From Pontibacillus yanchengensis (GTDB taxonomy: Bacteria; Bacillota; Bacilli; Bacillales; BH030062), in NCBI RefSeq assembly GCF_009856295.1, contig NZ_WMEU01000002.1, positions 496,001-560,000 of the forward strand: a DNA stretch of 64,000 nt. The letters are read 5' to 3'. The position numbers and the translations under genes are program-made. The notes beneath the pieces were generated by a model that was not told the DNA's origin, did no database searches, and saw only the letters and a program-made list of their open reading frames with translations. Below, piece after piece: positions 1-8,259 of the stretch (within the stretch, counting starts at the first letter, position 1; every line of letters starts with the position of its first letter).

Positions 1-4
1 ATTG

Positions 5-34
5 AAAAAGATGGTCTATTGGCCATCTTTTTCG
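5..34 (+). terminator. Terminator of an upstream gene outside the window
   Basis: An inverted repeat (AAAAAGATGG with CCATCTTTTT) runs straight into a T-rich tail. The gene it ends lies to the left of the window. Confidence 0.7.
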
Positions 35-87
35 TCATTCTATAGGGGAAAATATTAGTTGTTAGATTATTATAAGGAGATTGAGAT

Positions 88-1038
88 GTGAAAATAGGAT
101 ACCGTACATTAAAAACGGCAGTTGGAACTCCTGTTGCTATTTGGTTTGCTCAAATGCTGGCTTTAACCAATTTTGCTTCTGCAGGAATTTTAACGATACT
201 ATGCATTCAAAACACAAGAAAACGTTCTATTGTAAGTGCATCTTCTCGATTCGCAGCATGTATACTTGCAATGGTTTTTTCGTTTATTATCTTTGAAACA
301 ATTGGCTATCATCCATTGGCAATAGGTATTATGCTTATTTTATTTATTCCTACCACCGTAAAATTAAAAATAACAGAGGGTATTGTCACAAGTTCGGTTA
401 TAATTTTGCATTTATATGGATCTAATGATATTAACGGAGAAACATTGCTAAATGAGTTGCTTTTAATTGTTGTTGGGATTGGCGTAGCCTTAATACTAAA
501 CTTGTACATGCCTAGTTTAGAAGGAAAACTTCGAGAAAAACAAACAGCGGTTGAAGAGAATTTTCAACGTATATTACAAGAAATTGCTGTATTCTTACGC
601 TCAGGTGATCAGAAGTGGACAGGAAAAGAACTAACAACTACAGCGAACTTACTGGATGAAGCGAAGGCACTTGCATATCGAGATGTGGAAAATCATTTGT
701 TACGTGGGCATCATCAGTATTATCATTACTTTCAAATGAGACAAAAGCAGTTTGAACTTCTAGAAAGAATGCTACCGTTAATCAGTAGAATTAATCAAAC
801 CTCGGATCATGCTACCATCATAGCTGATTTTTTTGAAGAATTATCTCAGAATGTTCATCCGGGAAATACTGCTGTTTTATTTTTGCAGCAGATTAAAGAA
901 TTACGTCATGAATTTAAACAAGCTGACTTGCCACAAACAAGAGAAGAATTTGAAACAAGAGCGAGTTTATTTACATTATTAAATGAGATAGAACAATATC
1001 TAGTTATTAAACGCATGTTCAAAAAGAGTGATATATAA
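88..1038 (+). CDS. Aromatic acid exporter family membrane protein (YqjA-like)
   Basis: This 316-residue protein resembles the Bacillus YqjA/DUF939 aromatic acid exporter group (FUSC-related). The first half, to about residue 150, is a series of hydrophobic segments. The second half, from about residue 165, is charged and helical, matching the cytoplasmic C-terminal domain of this family. It probably moves small aromatic or organic acids out of the cell, but the substrate cannot be read from sequence. The GTG start is chosen because AAGGAG lies 8-9 bases upstream. Its B. subtilis homologue opens the yqj cluster, and other yqj homologues follow in this window, which supports the assignment. Confidence 0.8.
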   Translation: MKIGYRTLKTAVGTPVAIWFAQMLALTNFASAGILTILCIQNTRKRSIVSASSRFAACILAMVFSFIIFETIGYHPLAIGIMLILFIPTTVKLKITEGIVTSSVIILHLYGSNDINGETLLNELLLIVVGIGVALILNLYMPSLEGKLREKQTAVEENFQRILQEIAVFLRSGDQKWTGKELTTTANLLDEAKALAYRDVENHLLRGHHQYYHYFQMRQKQFELLERMLPLISRINQTSDHATIIADFFEELSQNVHPGNTAVLFLQQIKELRHEFKQADLPQTREEFETRASLFTLLNEIEQYLVIKRMFKKSDI

Positions 1039-1095
1039 TGTTCTTGCTTATTTAGGGCAAGCTATTCTTACGAAGTCATTTAAGGAGGTATCGTA

Positions 1096-1602
1096 ATGAA
1101 GAGCTTGCTCATTGTTGTGTTATTGGCCATGTCCCCTATATGGCCAATTGGTGAAAACCCTTCACGTGGCTATCCATTCTTAATAGTGAACAAAAGTACC
1201 AATCAATTAGCTTATATAGATGATGGTAAAGTAGAGAATGTGTACCCTGTGGCTACGGGGAAGACGAATGACCTTACGCCTGAAGGGCTACACACAATTA
1301 CAGTGAAGGCGAAAGATCCATATTATCGAAAATTGGATATACCAGGCGGGGATCCAAGAAATCCTTTAGGATCAAGGTGGATTGGCTTTGATGCAAAGGG
1401 GACTGATGGTCGTATATATGGGGTGCATGGAACCAACCAGCCAAGTTCAATAGGTAAATATATATCAAATGGGTGTATCCGGATGAACAACAAAGATGTA
1501 GAATACATTTACGACAGGATCCCTATTGGTACAAAGATAGCAGTAGTGAAAACTGACAAATCATTTCAACAGCTAGCCAAAGAGTACAAGGCAATAGACT
1601 AA
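1096..1602 (+). CDS. L,D-transpeptidase (YkuD domain), secreted
   Basis: This 168-residue protein is predicted to form 3-3 or related cross-links in peptidoglycan outside the membrane. A short hydrophobic N-terminus (about residues 1-18) looks like a signal peptide or anchor. The rest is a single YkuD domain with the catalytic block HGT...S.GCIRM, where the Cys of SNGCIRM (near residue 127) is the expected nucleophile and the His lies about 18 residues before it. No LysM domain is attached, so it is a minimal form. The start has an AAGGAGGT site 7 bases upstream. It lies about 60 bases after the YqjA-like gene on the same strand and may be read with it. Confidence 0.88.
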   Translation: MKSLLIVVLLAMSPIWPIGENPSRGYPFLIVNKSTNQLAYIDDGKVENVYPVATGKTNDLTPEGLHTITVKAKDPYYRKLDIPGGDPRNPLGSRWIGFDAKGTDGRIYGVHGTNQPSSIGKYISNGCIRMNNKDVEYIYDRIPIGTKIAVVKTDKSFQQLAKEYKAID

Positions 1603-1918
1603 CATAGAGGAGTGATCCTTTATGTTTTTTTGTGTTTCTTATTAGTGTGGATTTTAATTATATCGAGTATTATATTGAAGGATTTCCTTATCAGTAAATA
1701 ATATATATACTAAAGCCCCCTGCATAATCAGTCTGGTTACGCATGGGTCTTTTGCTTATATACATGCTAAAACTTATATTTAATGCTTTCTTGTTTGATG
1801 CAACTTGAAGTGGAAGATGCGTTGAGTAATTGAGATCATCCTTCGTATGAAATTTTTACTTAATTTTCTACAATTGGGCAGGATAAAAGGTAGATTGAAT
1901 AAAAGGAGGAACACACAA
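1603..1918. other. Intergenic stretch without a convincing gene
   Basis: About 315 bases lie between the transpeptidase and the dehydrogenase. An imperfect inverted repeat (AAAGCCCCCTGCAT at 1714 with ACGCATGGGTCTTT) may be a weak terminator. No ORF with a ribosome site and useful length was found, and the rest is A+T-rich. Confidence 0.4.
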
Positions 1919-2695
1919 ATGCTTGAAGGAAAGTCAGCTCTTATTACTGGTTCTGGTCAAGGGATTGGTTTGGAAATTGCTACTGAATTCGCCAAAGCTG
2001 GCGCGAAAGTAATGTTAAATGACATTAACGAAGATACGTTGAATGAATCTGTTAAAGAATTGACCTCACAAGGATTCAATGCTGATGGAGTTGTGGCAAA
2101 TGTTGCTAAAGAAGATGATGTAAAAAATGCAATTGAGAAGACGATTGAGTCATTTGGTCGAATTGATATACTAGTTAATAACGCAGGTATTCAGCATGTT
2201 GCCCCTATTGAGGAATTTCCATCAGAGAAATTCGAATTGATTCTCGATATAATGCTCAAGGGTCCGTTCTATGGTATTAAATATGCGTTTCCACACATGA
2301 AAGAACAAGGCTATGGTCGGATATTAAATATGGCCTCCGTTAATGGGTTGATTGGGTTTGCTGGTAAAGCAGGTTATAATAGTGCGAAGCACGGTGTCAT
2401 AGGTTTAACAAAAGTGGCAGCTTTAGAAGCCGCAGATTATGGTGTTACTGTAAATGCTATTTGTCCAGGTTATGTAGATACTCCACTAGTACAAAACCAA
2501 CTAGAGGACTTAGCCAATACGCGTAATATCGATAAAGAAAAAGCGTTAGAAGAGGTTATTTATCCTCTAGTACCACAAAAAAGATTGCTGCAAGTTCAAG
2601 AAATAGCAGATTACTCCATTTTCTTAGTAAGTGAAAAAGCTAAGAGTATTACAGGGCAAGCTGCTGTAATTGATGGAGGGTACACGGTTCAATAA
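1919..2695 (+). CDS. bdhA: 3-hydroxybutyrate dehydrogenase (short-chain dehydrogenase)
   Basis: This 258-residue classical SDR should interconvert 3-hydroxybutyrate and acetoacetate with NAD. It has the TGxxxGIG cofactor motif (TGSGQGIG) near residue 10, NNAG near residue 88, a catalytic Ser in the NMASVNG block, and YNSAKHG for the Tyr-Lys pair. The overall match is to the 3-hydroxybutyrate dehydrogenase subgroup, including the LVQNQ and ITGQAAVIDGGY regions. The reading frame is open for 24 more codons upstream, but AAAGGAGG sits just before the ATG at 1919, so that start is used. A GntP permease gene faces it convergently; a similar permease and dehydrogenase occur together in the B. subtilis yxj locus. 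Use of 3-hydroxybutyrate is the likely role. Confidence 0.87.
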   Translation: MLEGKSALITGSGQGIGLEIATEFAKAGAKVMLNDINEDTLNESVKELTSQGFNADGVVANVAKEDDVKNAIEKTIESFGRIDILVNNAGIQHVAPIEEFPSEKFELILDIMLKGPFYGIKYAFPHMKEQGYGRILNMASVNGLIGFAGKAGYNSAKHGVIGLTKVAALEAADYGVTVNAICPGYVDTPLVQNQLEDLANTRNIDKEKALEEVIYPLVPQKRLLQVQEIADYSIFLVSEKAKSITGQAAVIDGGYTVQ

Positions 2696-2706
2696 TAGAA
2701 ACTTAG

Positions 2707-2737
2707 AAAAAGGTTACCAATTGTGGTAGCCTTTTTT
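2707..2737 (+). terminator. Terminator after the 3-hydroxybutyrate dehydrogenase gene
   Basis: Stem AAAAGGTTACCA with TGGTAGCCTTTTTT, followed by T residues. Confidence 0.8.
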
Positions 2738-2745
2738 ATTTGTTT

Positions 2746-3237
2746 TTACCAGGGTACATTAAAAAATAGTATGAAGAAAATGATCATCAAGATGGATAAC
2801 CCATAGGTTAAGAAGGGACGTGTTCTATGTAAACTTATAAAGATATACATAATAATATAAAAAGGAAGATCCATCCACAGTTCATAGTTATTATAGAAGC
2901 TTAAGCGTTCAAACTTATAAAAAATCCAAGAAAATAGAAAAGAACCAAGCGTCCAAGCAAGAGTGTACAAGCTTCTATGAAGCCTTTTTCTTGGCATATG
3001 ACTGATGTATAGAAATGTAATAGACGGTAGTACGATAAAGGAATGGATTAACGTGAGTTCTTTTGATGTAAGCCAGATGGATTCATAGCTCCATAATTGA
3101 TAATCATCGACAATAATTAGGTAAAGAAGGCTCATGGAGGATACATACCAGAGCGTGTCTAAATGATGAGTGAGTTCCTTCCAATTTCCCCATTTCACAG
3201 TAGTTAATAATAAGAAAAAAGAAAATAATACATGCAT
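2746..3237 (-). CDS. Hypothetical multi-pass membrane protein, CBO0543-like
   Basis: About 163 residues with five hydrophobic segments spread over the whole length and no soluble domain. The segment around WYVSSMSLLYLIIVDDYQLWSYE recalls the CBO0543 family of small Bacillus membrane proteins, whose function is unknown. The frame opens further upstream at a GTG (3273), but an AGGAG site lies 9 bases before the ATG at 3237, which is the better start. It is transcribed away from the dehydrogenase and has no clear operon partner. Integral membrane location is the only property that can be supported. Confidence 0.6.
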   Translation of the reverse strand: MHVLFSFFLLLTTVKWGNWKELTHHLDTLWYVSSMSLLYLIIVDDYQLWSYESIWLTSKELTLIHSFIVLPSITFLYISHMPRKRLHRSLYTLAWTLGSFLFSWIFYKFERLSFYNNYELWMDLPFYIIMYIFISLHRTRPFLTYGLSILMIIFFILFFNVPW

Positions 3238-3358
3238 GTTAGTGAATCTCCTAAATGTTTTCCATATTATCACCTAAAAAATGTATAGTTATATCCTCGT
3301 CACTAAAATTGGTAAAATTTTACTAGATAAAGCTTGATGGTTGTTTTGGTATAGCATT

Positions 3359-3396
3359 AAAAAAGCATTGAATTCTTTTGGAATTCAATGCTTTTT
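3359..3396 (-). terminator. Strong terminator downstream of the GntP permease
   Basis: A near-perfect inverted repeat, AAAAAGCATTGAATTC with GAATTCAATGCTTTTT. T runs on both sides could make it work in both directions. Confidence 0.8.
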
Positions 3397-3404
3397 AACC
3401 ATGA

Positions 3405-4694
3405 TTAATTTATTCCCATCATTGCAAGTAAAATAATGGCGATAGTGGCGATCATAGGGATAAATAATCCTACTACAAATACGTCTTTATAAGAATCTTT
3501 ATGTGTAAGACCTGTTACTGTAAATAACGTTAGTAAGGCACCGTTATGAGGTAGGATAGAAGCTCCGGAAGCTACGGATGTAATTCTATGGAAAGCTTCT
3601 AAACTTAGGCCTTGATCAACAGCAATATTATAATATTGTTCCCCTAGTGCTTCTAGTGCTATTCCCATACCACCAGAGGCTGAACCTGTAATCATAGCTA
3701 GAAGTTGGACTGCAAATGCTTCTGAAAAATAAGGGCTTAGAGGGATGTCGAATATTAATTCCTTCACCGTTTCAAATCCTGGTGAAGCTGTAACAAGAGC
3801 ACCAAAACCTACGGCAGCACTTGTATTAACAGTTGCCATTACGGATCCAGAGGCCCCGCCATTAATAGCGCTAATAAATTCTTTATAATCTTTAAAGTTA
3901 AATACCATTACTAAAATAATCCCTATTAATAATGCAACAAGAATACTCAAATCTTCAAATACATTTAGGGTTACAACAACTGCAATTAATGGAATGACAG
4001 ATAGAATCCAGTTTGGTAGCTCATCTTCGTTAATCTCATTTACTTTATTATCCCCTTGTGGTTCAGTGAACGTATCTTCTTTTTCATCGAGCTGTTTTTG
4101 ACGAAATTTTAAATAAAAATAACCACCTACTGCCATGATTAGTCCAGCGACAACTCCTAGGATAGGAGCGGCCATTGTATTCGTATCAAACGTGTTGATA
4201 GGAATAATGTTTTGGATTTGTGGCGTTCCTGGTAAGGCAGTCATGGTAAATGTGAATGCTCCGAGTACGAACGTAGAAGGGATTAACTTCCTGGAAACAT
4301 TTGCTTGTCTAAACATAGCCACAGCTAATGGATAAACTGCAAACACAACTACAAATAAACTAACGCCACCATACGTTAAAATAGCTGCAGATAAGAGCAT
4401 TCCTAAAATAGCTCTTTCTTTGCCAATCAAGCTGGTTATTTTGTAGGCAACGGATTGTGCAGCGCCTGTATCCTCCATTAACTTACCAAATATCGCACCA
4501 AATAAGAAAATAGGAAAGTAATCTTTCGCAAAGCCGACGAAGCCCTCCATATAAGTGCCGGTGTATGATTCTAATATGTTCATGCCACTGAGCAGGGCAA
4601 CGATTCCAGACACAAGTGGTGCAATCCAAATGATTGACCAACCTAAATATGCCAATAACATTAACAGGACAAGTCCAATGATTATGCTGAGCAT
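3405..4694 (-). CDS. GntP family permease, probable 3-hydroxybutyrate or related organic acid uptake
   Basis: This 429-residue polytopic membrane protein belongs to the GntP gluconate/organic acid:H+ symporter family. Hydrophobic helices fill residues 1-200 and 235-429, split by a charged cytoplasmic loop near 205-235. Family-like blocks are seen at LPGTPQIQN and the C-terminal SGASILPHNGALLTL, typical of the GntP branch that carries 3-hydroxybutyrate or similar acids. The frame begins slightly upstream, but GGAGG is placed 8 bases before the ATG at 4694. The convergent 3-hydroxybutyrate dehydrogenase is the main clue to substrate. That link is inference. Confidence 0.85.
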   Translation of the reverse strand: MLSIIIGLVLLMLLAYLGWSIIWIAPLVSGIVALLSGMNILESYTGTYMEGFVGFAKDYFPIFLFGAIFGKLMEDTGAAQSVAYKITSLIGKERAILGMLLSAAILTYGGVSLFVVVFAVYPLAVAMFRQANVSRKLIPSTFVLGAFTFTMTALPGTPQIQNIIPINTFDTNTMAAPILGVVAGLIMAVGGYFYLKFRQKQLDEKEDTFTEPQGDNKVNEINEDELPNWILSVIPLIAVVVTLNVFEDLSILVALLIGIILVMVFNFKDYKEFISAINGGASGSVMATVNTSAAVGFGALVTASPGFETVKELIFDIPLSPYFSEAFAVQLLAMITGSASGGMGIALEALGEQYYNIAVDQGLSLEAFHRITSVASGASILPHNGALLTLFTVTGLTHKDSYKDVFVVGLFIPMIATIAIILLAMMGIN

Positions 4695-4896
4695 GTGGTT
4701 TTCCTCCATCATTATTCAATAGTCTTTTTTACTATGTCCAAGATTAATGTTTTTAGTTAAACTGATTTTTATCTCAGAGGTGAACTGTAAAATTAAAATA
4801 CATCTTAAGTCGTATGAAGATTTATAGCTACAGACTGTACTAAACCAAGCAAATCCTGCTTATGGTGTATATAGAAATAAACAAGGAGGAAAATCG

Positions 4897-5612
4897 ATGA
4901 AACCTTTCTGTCTTCTATGTGCATAGATTGTATTAGATATGGTACTTACGGACTGTAATATTAGTATTGGAAAATCAGGTGAAGTTGAGAAAAGTGAAAT
5001 TATAGTTGATCAGGATGAAGTAGAACAACTGGATGTTACGTTACATTTAGGTGCTGGAATGTTAATGGTTGAGAGTGGTACCAATAAATGGGTGGAAGGA
5101 AATATATTGTATAGCTCGAATAAAAATAAACCTCAAATAAGTTATCAATTAGATAATGGTACAGGGCAAGTAGGAATTAAGGATCCAAAGAATGTCGATT
5201 TGAACATAGGTGATCAAGTAAATGAATGAGATGTCAGCTTAACAAAAGAAGTACCTATACAGCTTAATGTGAATACAGGTTCTTCAGATACCTTTTTAAA
5301 TCTAAGTGGATTAAACCTTTCTGATTTATCCATTCATACTGATGTAGGGGAAATGGACGTAGATTTAAGTGGGAATTGGAAAGAGAGCTTTGATGTCGAA
5401 TTAAATACTGGAGTAGGGGATACACATGTGGTCTTGCCGAAAGGCGTTGGGGTAATTATAGATTCCTCTAAAGGAATTGGTGAATCGAACTTTGTGGACT
5501 AAATATCAAGAGGGGATGGTGTTTATGTTATGAAGCGAATCATACATGAAATGTCATCATCTCTATACAAACAGACATGGGTGTAGGAGCTACTACTTTT
5601 GAAATTGAATAA
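4897..5612 (+). pseudogene. Decayed toast-rack (LiaG-like) lipoprotein gene
   Basis: A ribosome site (AAGGAGG) and ATG at 4897 open a frame that stops after nine codons (TAG at 4924) and then continues in the same frame with a lipobox-like LTDCN and a toast-rack N-terminal domain (LHLGAGMLMV...). A second in-frame stop, TGA at 5227, falls where the family has Trp (NE-W-DVSL). A third stop lies at 5500. After about 5530 the reading must shift frame to recover an NVIISIQTDMGVGATTFEIE-like C-terminus ending at 5612, with another stop inside. Four or more lesions make sequencing error unlikely. The intact protein would be a surface lipoprotein with beta-structured repeats. Confidence 0.75.
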
Positions 5613-5733
5613 TATAGTTGAAGAGCGTACATTCTTTAAGAGTTTATGCTTTTTTACATAGTTTCAAGTATGTTTGTTAAGATGAAGAAGAAAGGGAAAA
5701 GTTGTCTGTTTTCTCTACAAAAGTTAGGAGGTC

Positions 5734-6027
5734 ATGTTGACGTTGCTTATTAAGTCACAACCATACAAGAAAATGACTAGAATGATAAAAGACAATCAAC
5801 AACAATATTTTGAAACAGAGGAATGGATTGAATTATATGATACTGTGATCTCCACTAATACGAACCAATTTAAACTAGAACATGTACACGATATGTCTTA
5901 TAAACCGTTATCAGATCGATATGGTTTTTTGTACCTTCATACGAATCAAGGGGTATTTTCTTATAATGTGGCCGTATCACCAAGCGATTTTATAGAAGCA
6001 TTTAAACAACTAAAGGAACAGAAGTAA
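5734..6027 (+). CDS. Hypothetical 97-residue cytoplasmic protein
   Basis: I do not recognise this protein. It is small, without membrane segment or signal. The central part (TVISTNTNQFKLEHVHDMSYK) and the following GFLYLHTNQGVFSYNV block have an alternating beta pattern like small PH-like or YcxB-type folds, and the C-terminus is helical. The ribosome site TAGGAGGT lies only two bases before the ATG, so a TTG three or nine bases downstream may be the true start. It has its own strong terminator and is flanked by a pseudogene and a NUDIX gene. Confidence 0.6.
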   Translation: MLTLLIKSQPYKKMTRMIKDNQQQYFETEEWIELYDTVISTNTNQFKLEHVHDMSYKPLSDRYGFLYLHTNQGVFSYNVAVSPSDFIEAFKQLKEQK

Positions 6028-6035
6028 AAATATGT

Positions 6036-6083
6036 AAAAAGACAGCATCATCTCTAATGAATGGATGATCCTGTCTTTTTTTT
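6036..6083 (+). terminator. Terminator
   Basis: Stem AAAAAGACAG-CATCATC with GATGATC-CTGTCTTTTTTT, with a long T tail. Confidence 0.8.
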
Positions 6084-6150
6084 GCAGGTATTCCTACATA
6101 TACTCGCGAAGGTGTAGTGTATGGAAATGAATTCAAGCGGAGGTACCTAG

Positions 6151-6615
6151 ATGAGTTATATTGATGAAATGAGAAAATATATTGGACATGAAACCTTGGT
6201 TACGATTGGTTGTGGAGTACTTATAGAAGACCAAGGAAGAGTATTATTGCAACGACGAACAGATGATGGCTTTTGGGGAATACCAGGTGGGATGATGGAA
6301 GTTGGAGAAACGTTTGAAAAAACCGCTAGGCGAGAGACATTGGAAGAGACGGGAATAGAGGTCTATAACCTAGATTTATTTGGACTTTATTCAGGAGAAA
6401 ATTGCTTAGTTGAGTATTCAAATAAAGATAAGGTATTTAGTGTCCAAGTCATTTTTATAACAACTAGTTATGAAGGAGAGCATTATGATAGTGGAAATGA
6501 AAGCATTGAACAAAGGTATTTTAGTAAAGAAGAACTCCCAACCGATTTAAACCCTACCCAAGCTCCATTTATTATGGATTGGAAAAAAGGGAGTAAGCAG
6601 CCCGTTATTAAGTAA
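6151..6615 (+). CDS. NUDIX hydrolase
   Basis: A 154-residue NUDIX enzyme, likely hydrolysing a nucleoside diphosphate derivative. The full NUDIX box (GGMMEVGETF...RRETLEETGIE, about residues 48-70) is intact, with the metal-binding REx2EE glutamates. The N-terminal MSYIDEMRKYIGHE segment is common in Bacillus ADP-ribose pyrophosphatase-like NUDIX proteins. The exact substrate cannot be assigned. The start has AGCGGAGGT upstream. A second, unrelated NUDIX gene lies at the right end of the window. Confidence 0.88.
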   Translation: MSYIDEMRKYIGHETLVTIGCGVLIEDQGRVLLQRRTDDGFWGIPGGMMEVGETFEKTARRETLEETGIEVYNLDLFGLYSGENCLVEYSNKDKVFSVQVIFITTSYEGEHYDSGNESIEQRYFSKEELPTDLNPTQAPFIMDWKKGSKQPVIK

Positions 6616-6652
6616 GTTTTTATTTATAAGGATGGAGAAAAGGAGAGGGACG

Positions 6653-7287
6653 ATGCGTCACTGGAAAATAGGGGTACTTATTTTAGTAATTTCTACTACT
6701 CTTATAGGATGCAAGAATCCAACTGAACAAGCCAATGCATCATTAGAAAAAAAGTAGAACAACAAGAGGCTAAAGTGGAAAGTGTTAAACAAGAGTTAGA
6801 ACAGCTTCAAAAAGAACTCTCATCAAAAAAACAAGATCTAATCTATAAGGAAGAAGAACAAAAACACACCAAAGAACTTTTACATAAAGCTTTATCTTAC
6901 CTAACTGAAAGTCAACTACATAAACTAGCTAAGACACAATATGAGTACACATTAGAAATAAATGAAAAACCTGTTCCTAAAGACGGGAGCATAGAAATAG
7001 GTGAAGACAAGATAAAAATTTCCCTTATAGAGAGAACTCATAATTATCAAGTGTTGCCAACTGAAATAAGCCGTAAAGGAGAATTGAACGAGGATTATTA
7101 TACACATATACAAGACATAGCTCCTGCTCCAGAGAACACTTCTTTTACGGATGGCACCATTGTAACCGGTATCCATTATCAATTTGATAAAAGAAATCTT
7201 AAATCGTCTATAACTTTTTCAATAACTAAAGAATTAAAAGAGCGGTTAGGATTACATACAACTTCTATACAAGTGAAGTTAAAGTAA
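6653..7287 (+). pseudogene. Frameshifted coiled-coil lipoprotein
   Basis: An ATG at 6653 with an AGGAGAGGG site starts a lipoprotein signal peptide ending in the lipobox LIGC, followed by KNPTEQANASLEKK and a stop in a run of seven A. Reading one base shifted from that run gives an uninterrupted frame (VEQQEAKVESVKQELEQ...) to 7287 with about 70 residues of coiled coil and a beta-rich C-terminal domain. One extra A would restore a protein of about 211 residues. It may be a true frameshift, a sequencing error, or slippage on the A tract. The function of the C-terminal domain is not recognised. Confidence 0.7.
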
Positions 7288-7323
7288 GTTGTATGTAAAT
7301 ACAATTTTTATAGGAGGGGTTTC

Positions 7324-7437
7324 ATGAGTATGGAAACGGAGGTAGCTAAACATATTTATCGCATGAGAAAAAGCTTTATTAATGGAGGTGTGGCCGAAAG
7401 AGTCAGATGGGCAATGGTGAATGTTAAGTTGGTATGA
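7324..7437 (+). CDS. Possible 37-residue small protein
   Basis: A short frame starts with ATG behind a good ATAGGAGGGG site. It encodes a basic peptide beginning MSMETEVAKHIYRMRK. I cannot place it in a family. It may be a fragment of a larger lost gene, since the neighbourhood is full of broken genes. Only the ribosome site argues for translation. Confidence 0.3.
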   Translation: MSMETEVAKHIYRMRKSFINGGVAERVRWAMVNVKLV

Positions 7438-7490
7438 AGAGAAAACCTCTTGATTGATAGGATATTTAATATGGCCTCGAGGTGGTACGC

Positions 7491-7592
7491 ATGAGTAAAA
7501 TCGTTAAAATCATTCTATTTGTGATCGGAATCATCATTTTTATTAATATTTTATTAATGATTGTTGGTGTAGTTGGCTTACTGACCCCTTAA
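7491..7592 (+). CDS. Small single-pass membrane protein (33 residues)
   Basis: The frame encodes MSKIVKII followed by a continuous hydrophobic helix with almost no soluble part, and a GAGGTGG site lies upstream of the ATG. Such one-helix miniproteins are common in Bacillaceae, but no family can be named. It may be regulatory or simply a remnant. Confidence 0.4.
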   Translation: MSKIVKIILFVIGIIIFINILLMIVGVVGLLTP

Positions 7593-7619
7593 CAAAGATT
7601 AGTGTATGGAGGTGACAGT

Positions 7620-7952
7620 ATGTTTATCGAAGAAAATTCTACAAGGTAAAAAAAGAGTTTGTCGATACTTTCAATGAACATTTTAACAAAACCAATTTAC
7701 CAAATCAGTTTAAACACGGCTCAAGGCTAGTTGGTAGAGGGATAAAGGAACATGACGAAGATATGGTAGAAATTTTTGCAATATGGGAATTTTTATAAGG
7801 CTAATGATGAGATTGAAGCGAATGTAAGAAGTGACGAAGCAAATTTGAAACGTGTTCAAAATTGGTATCGTAAAAATGGTGGTAAGGAGTACATTCCATC
7901 TAAATACATAAAAGAAGTAAAGAATGAATACATCGAGTCTACAGTAATGTGA
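7620..7952 (+). pseudogene. NIPSNAP family protein pseudogene
   Basis: Three frames must be joined to read the gene. The start is ATG at 7620 with a GGAGGTGA site. After three codons a shift is needed to reach FYKVKKEFVDTFNEHFNK, followed by NLPNQFKHGSRLVGRG and EIFAIWEF. A second shift near 7795 leads to KANDEIEANVRSDEANLKRVQ and a C-terminus ending at 7952. The recovered sequence of about 110 residues matches the small Bacillus NIPSNAP-domain proteins, from memory of that family. With two frame breaks it should be inactive. Confidence 0.7.
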
Positions 7953-7997
7953 TGAAAAAGATATATGTATAACTATTAAAGGAAGTTGCGGTAAAAG

Positions 7998-8213
7998 ATG
8001 TTTATAAAGGAGAAACACAATCTCATATATAATTTAATCATGTGGACGATTCTATATATGGTTATTTTTCATCTTAATAAGATTTCCATCGATCATTTAT
8101 TATGGTATAAAATAGGTTTTATCGCTCTATATGGTATATCTTTAGCTAGACAGGTATATAAGGTGTATAAAGAGAAAGAAACCAATGAGGTCAACAAATC
8201 TCATACCAAGTGA
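7998..8213 (+). CDS. Small membrane protein (71 residues), function unknown
   Basis: The product has two hydrophobic stretches (about residues 14-28 and 37-50) and a charged C-terminal tail (VYKVYKEKETNEVNKSHTK). No family is recognised. The start has only a weak AAGGAAG site about 11 bases upstream. It ends at a shared inverted repeat that also terminates the opposing HD-GYP gene. Confidence 0.5.
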   Translation: MFIKEKHNLIYNLIMWTILYMVIFHLNKISIDHLLWYKIGFIALYGISLARQVYKVYKEKETNEVNKSHTK

Positions 8214-8236
8214 AAGCTGTAAAAAAGCTTTTCACT
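8208..8236. terminator. Bidirectional stem-loop between convergent genes
   Basis: Arms AAGTGAAAGCT and AGCTTTTCACTT flank an A-rich loop, placed between the small membrane gene and the HD-GYP gene. Confidence 0.5.
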
Positions 8237-8259
8237 TGCTATTTCCTTTTGAGGAGAGC

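Noticed and set aside
1714..1757. Possible riboswitch or T-box terminator before the 3-hydroxybutyrate dehydrogenase
   Set aside because: Only an imperfect hairpin is present, without any recognisable leader core, and it lies too far from the gene.
7710..8018. Minus-strand frame of 102 codons
   Set aside because: It is antisense to the NIPSNAP pseudogene, whose plus-strand pieces match a known family.
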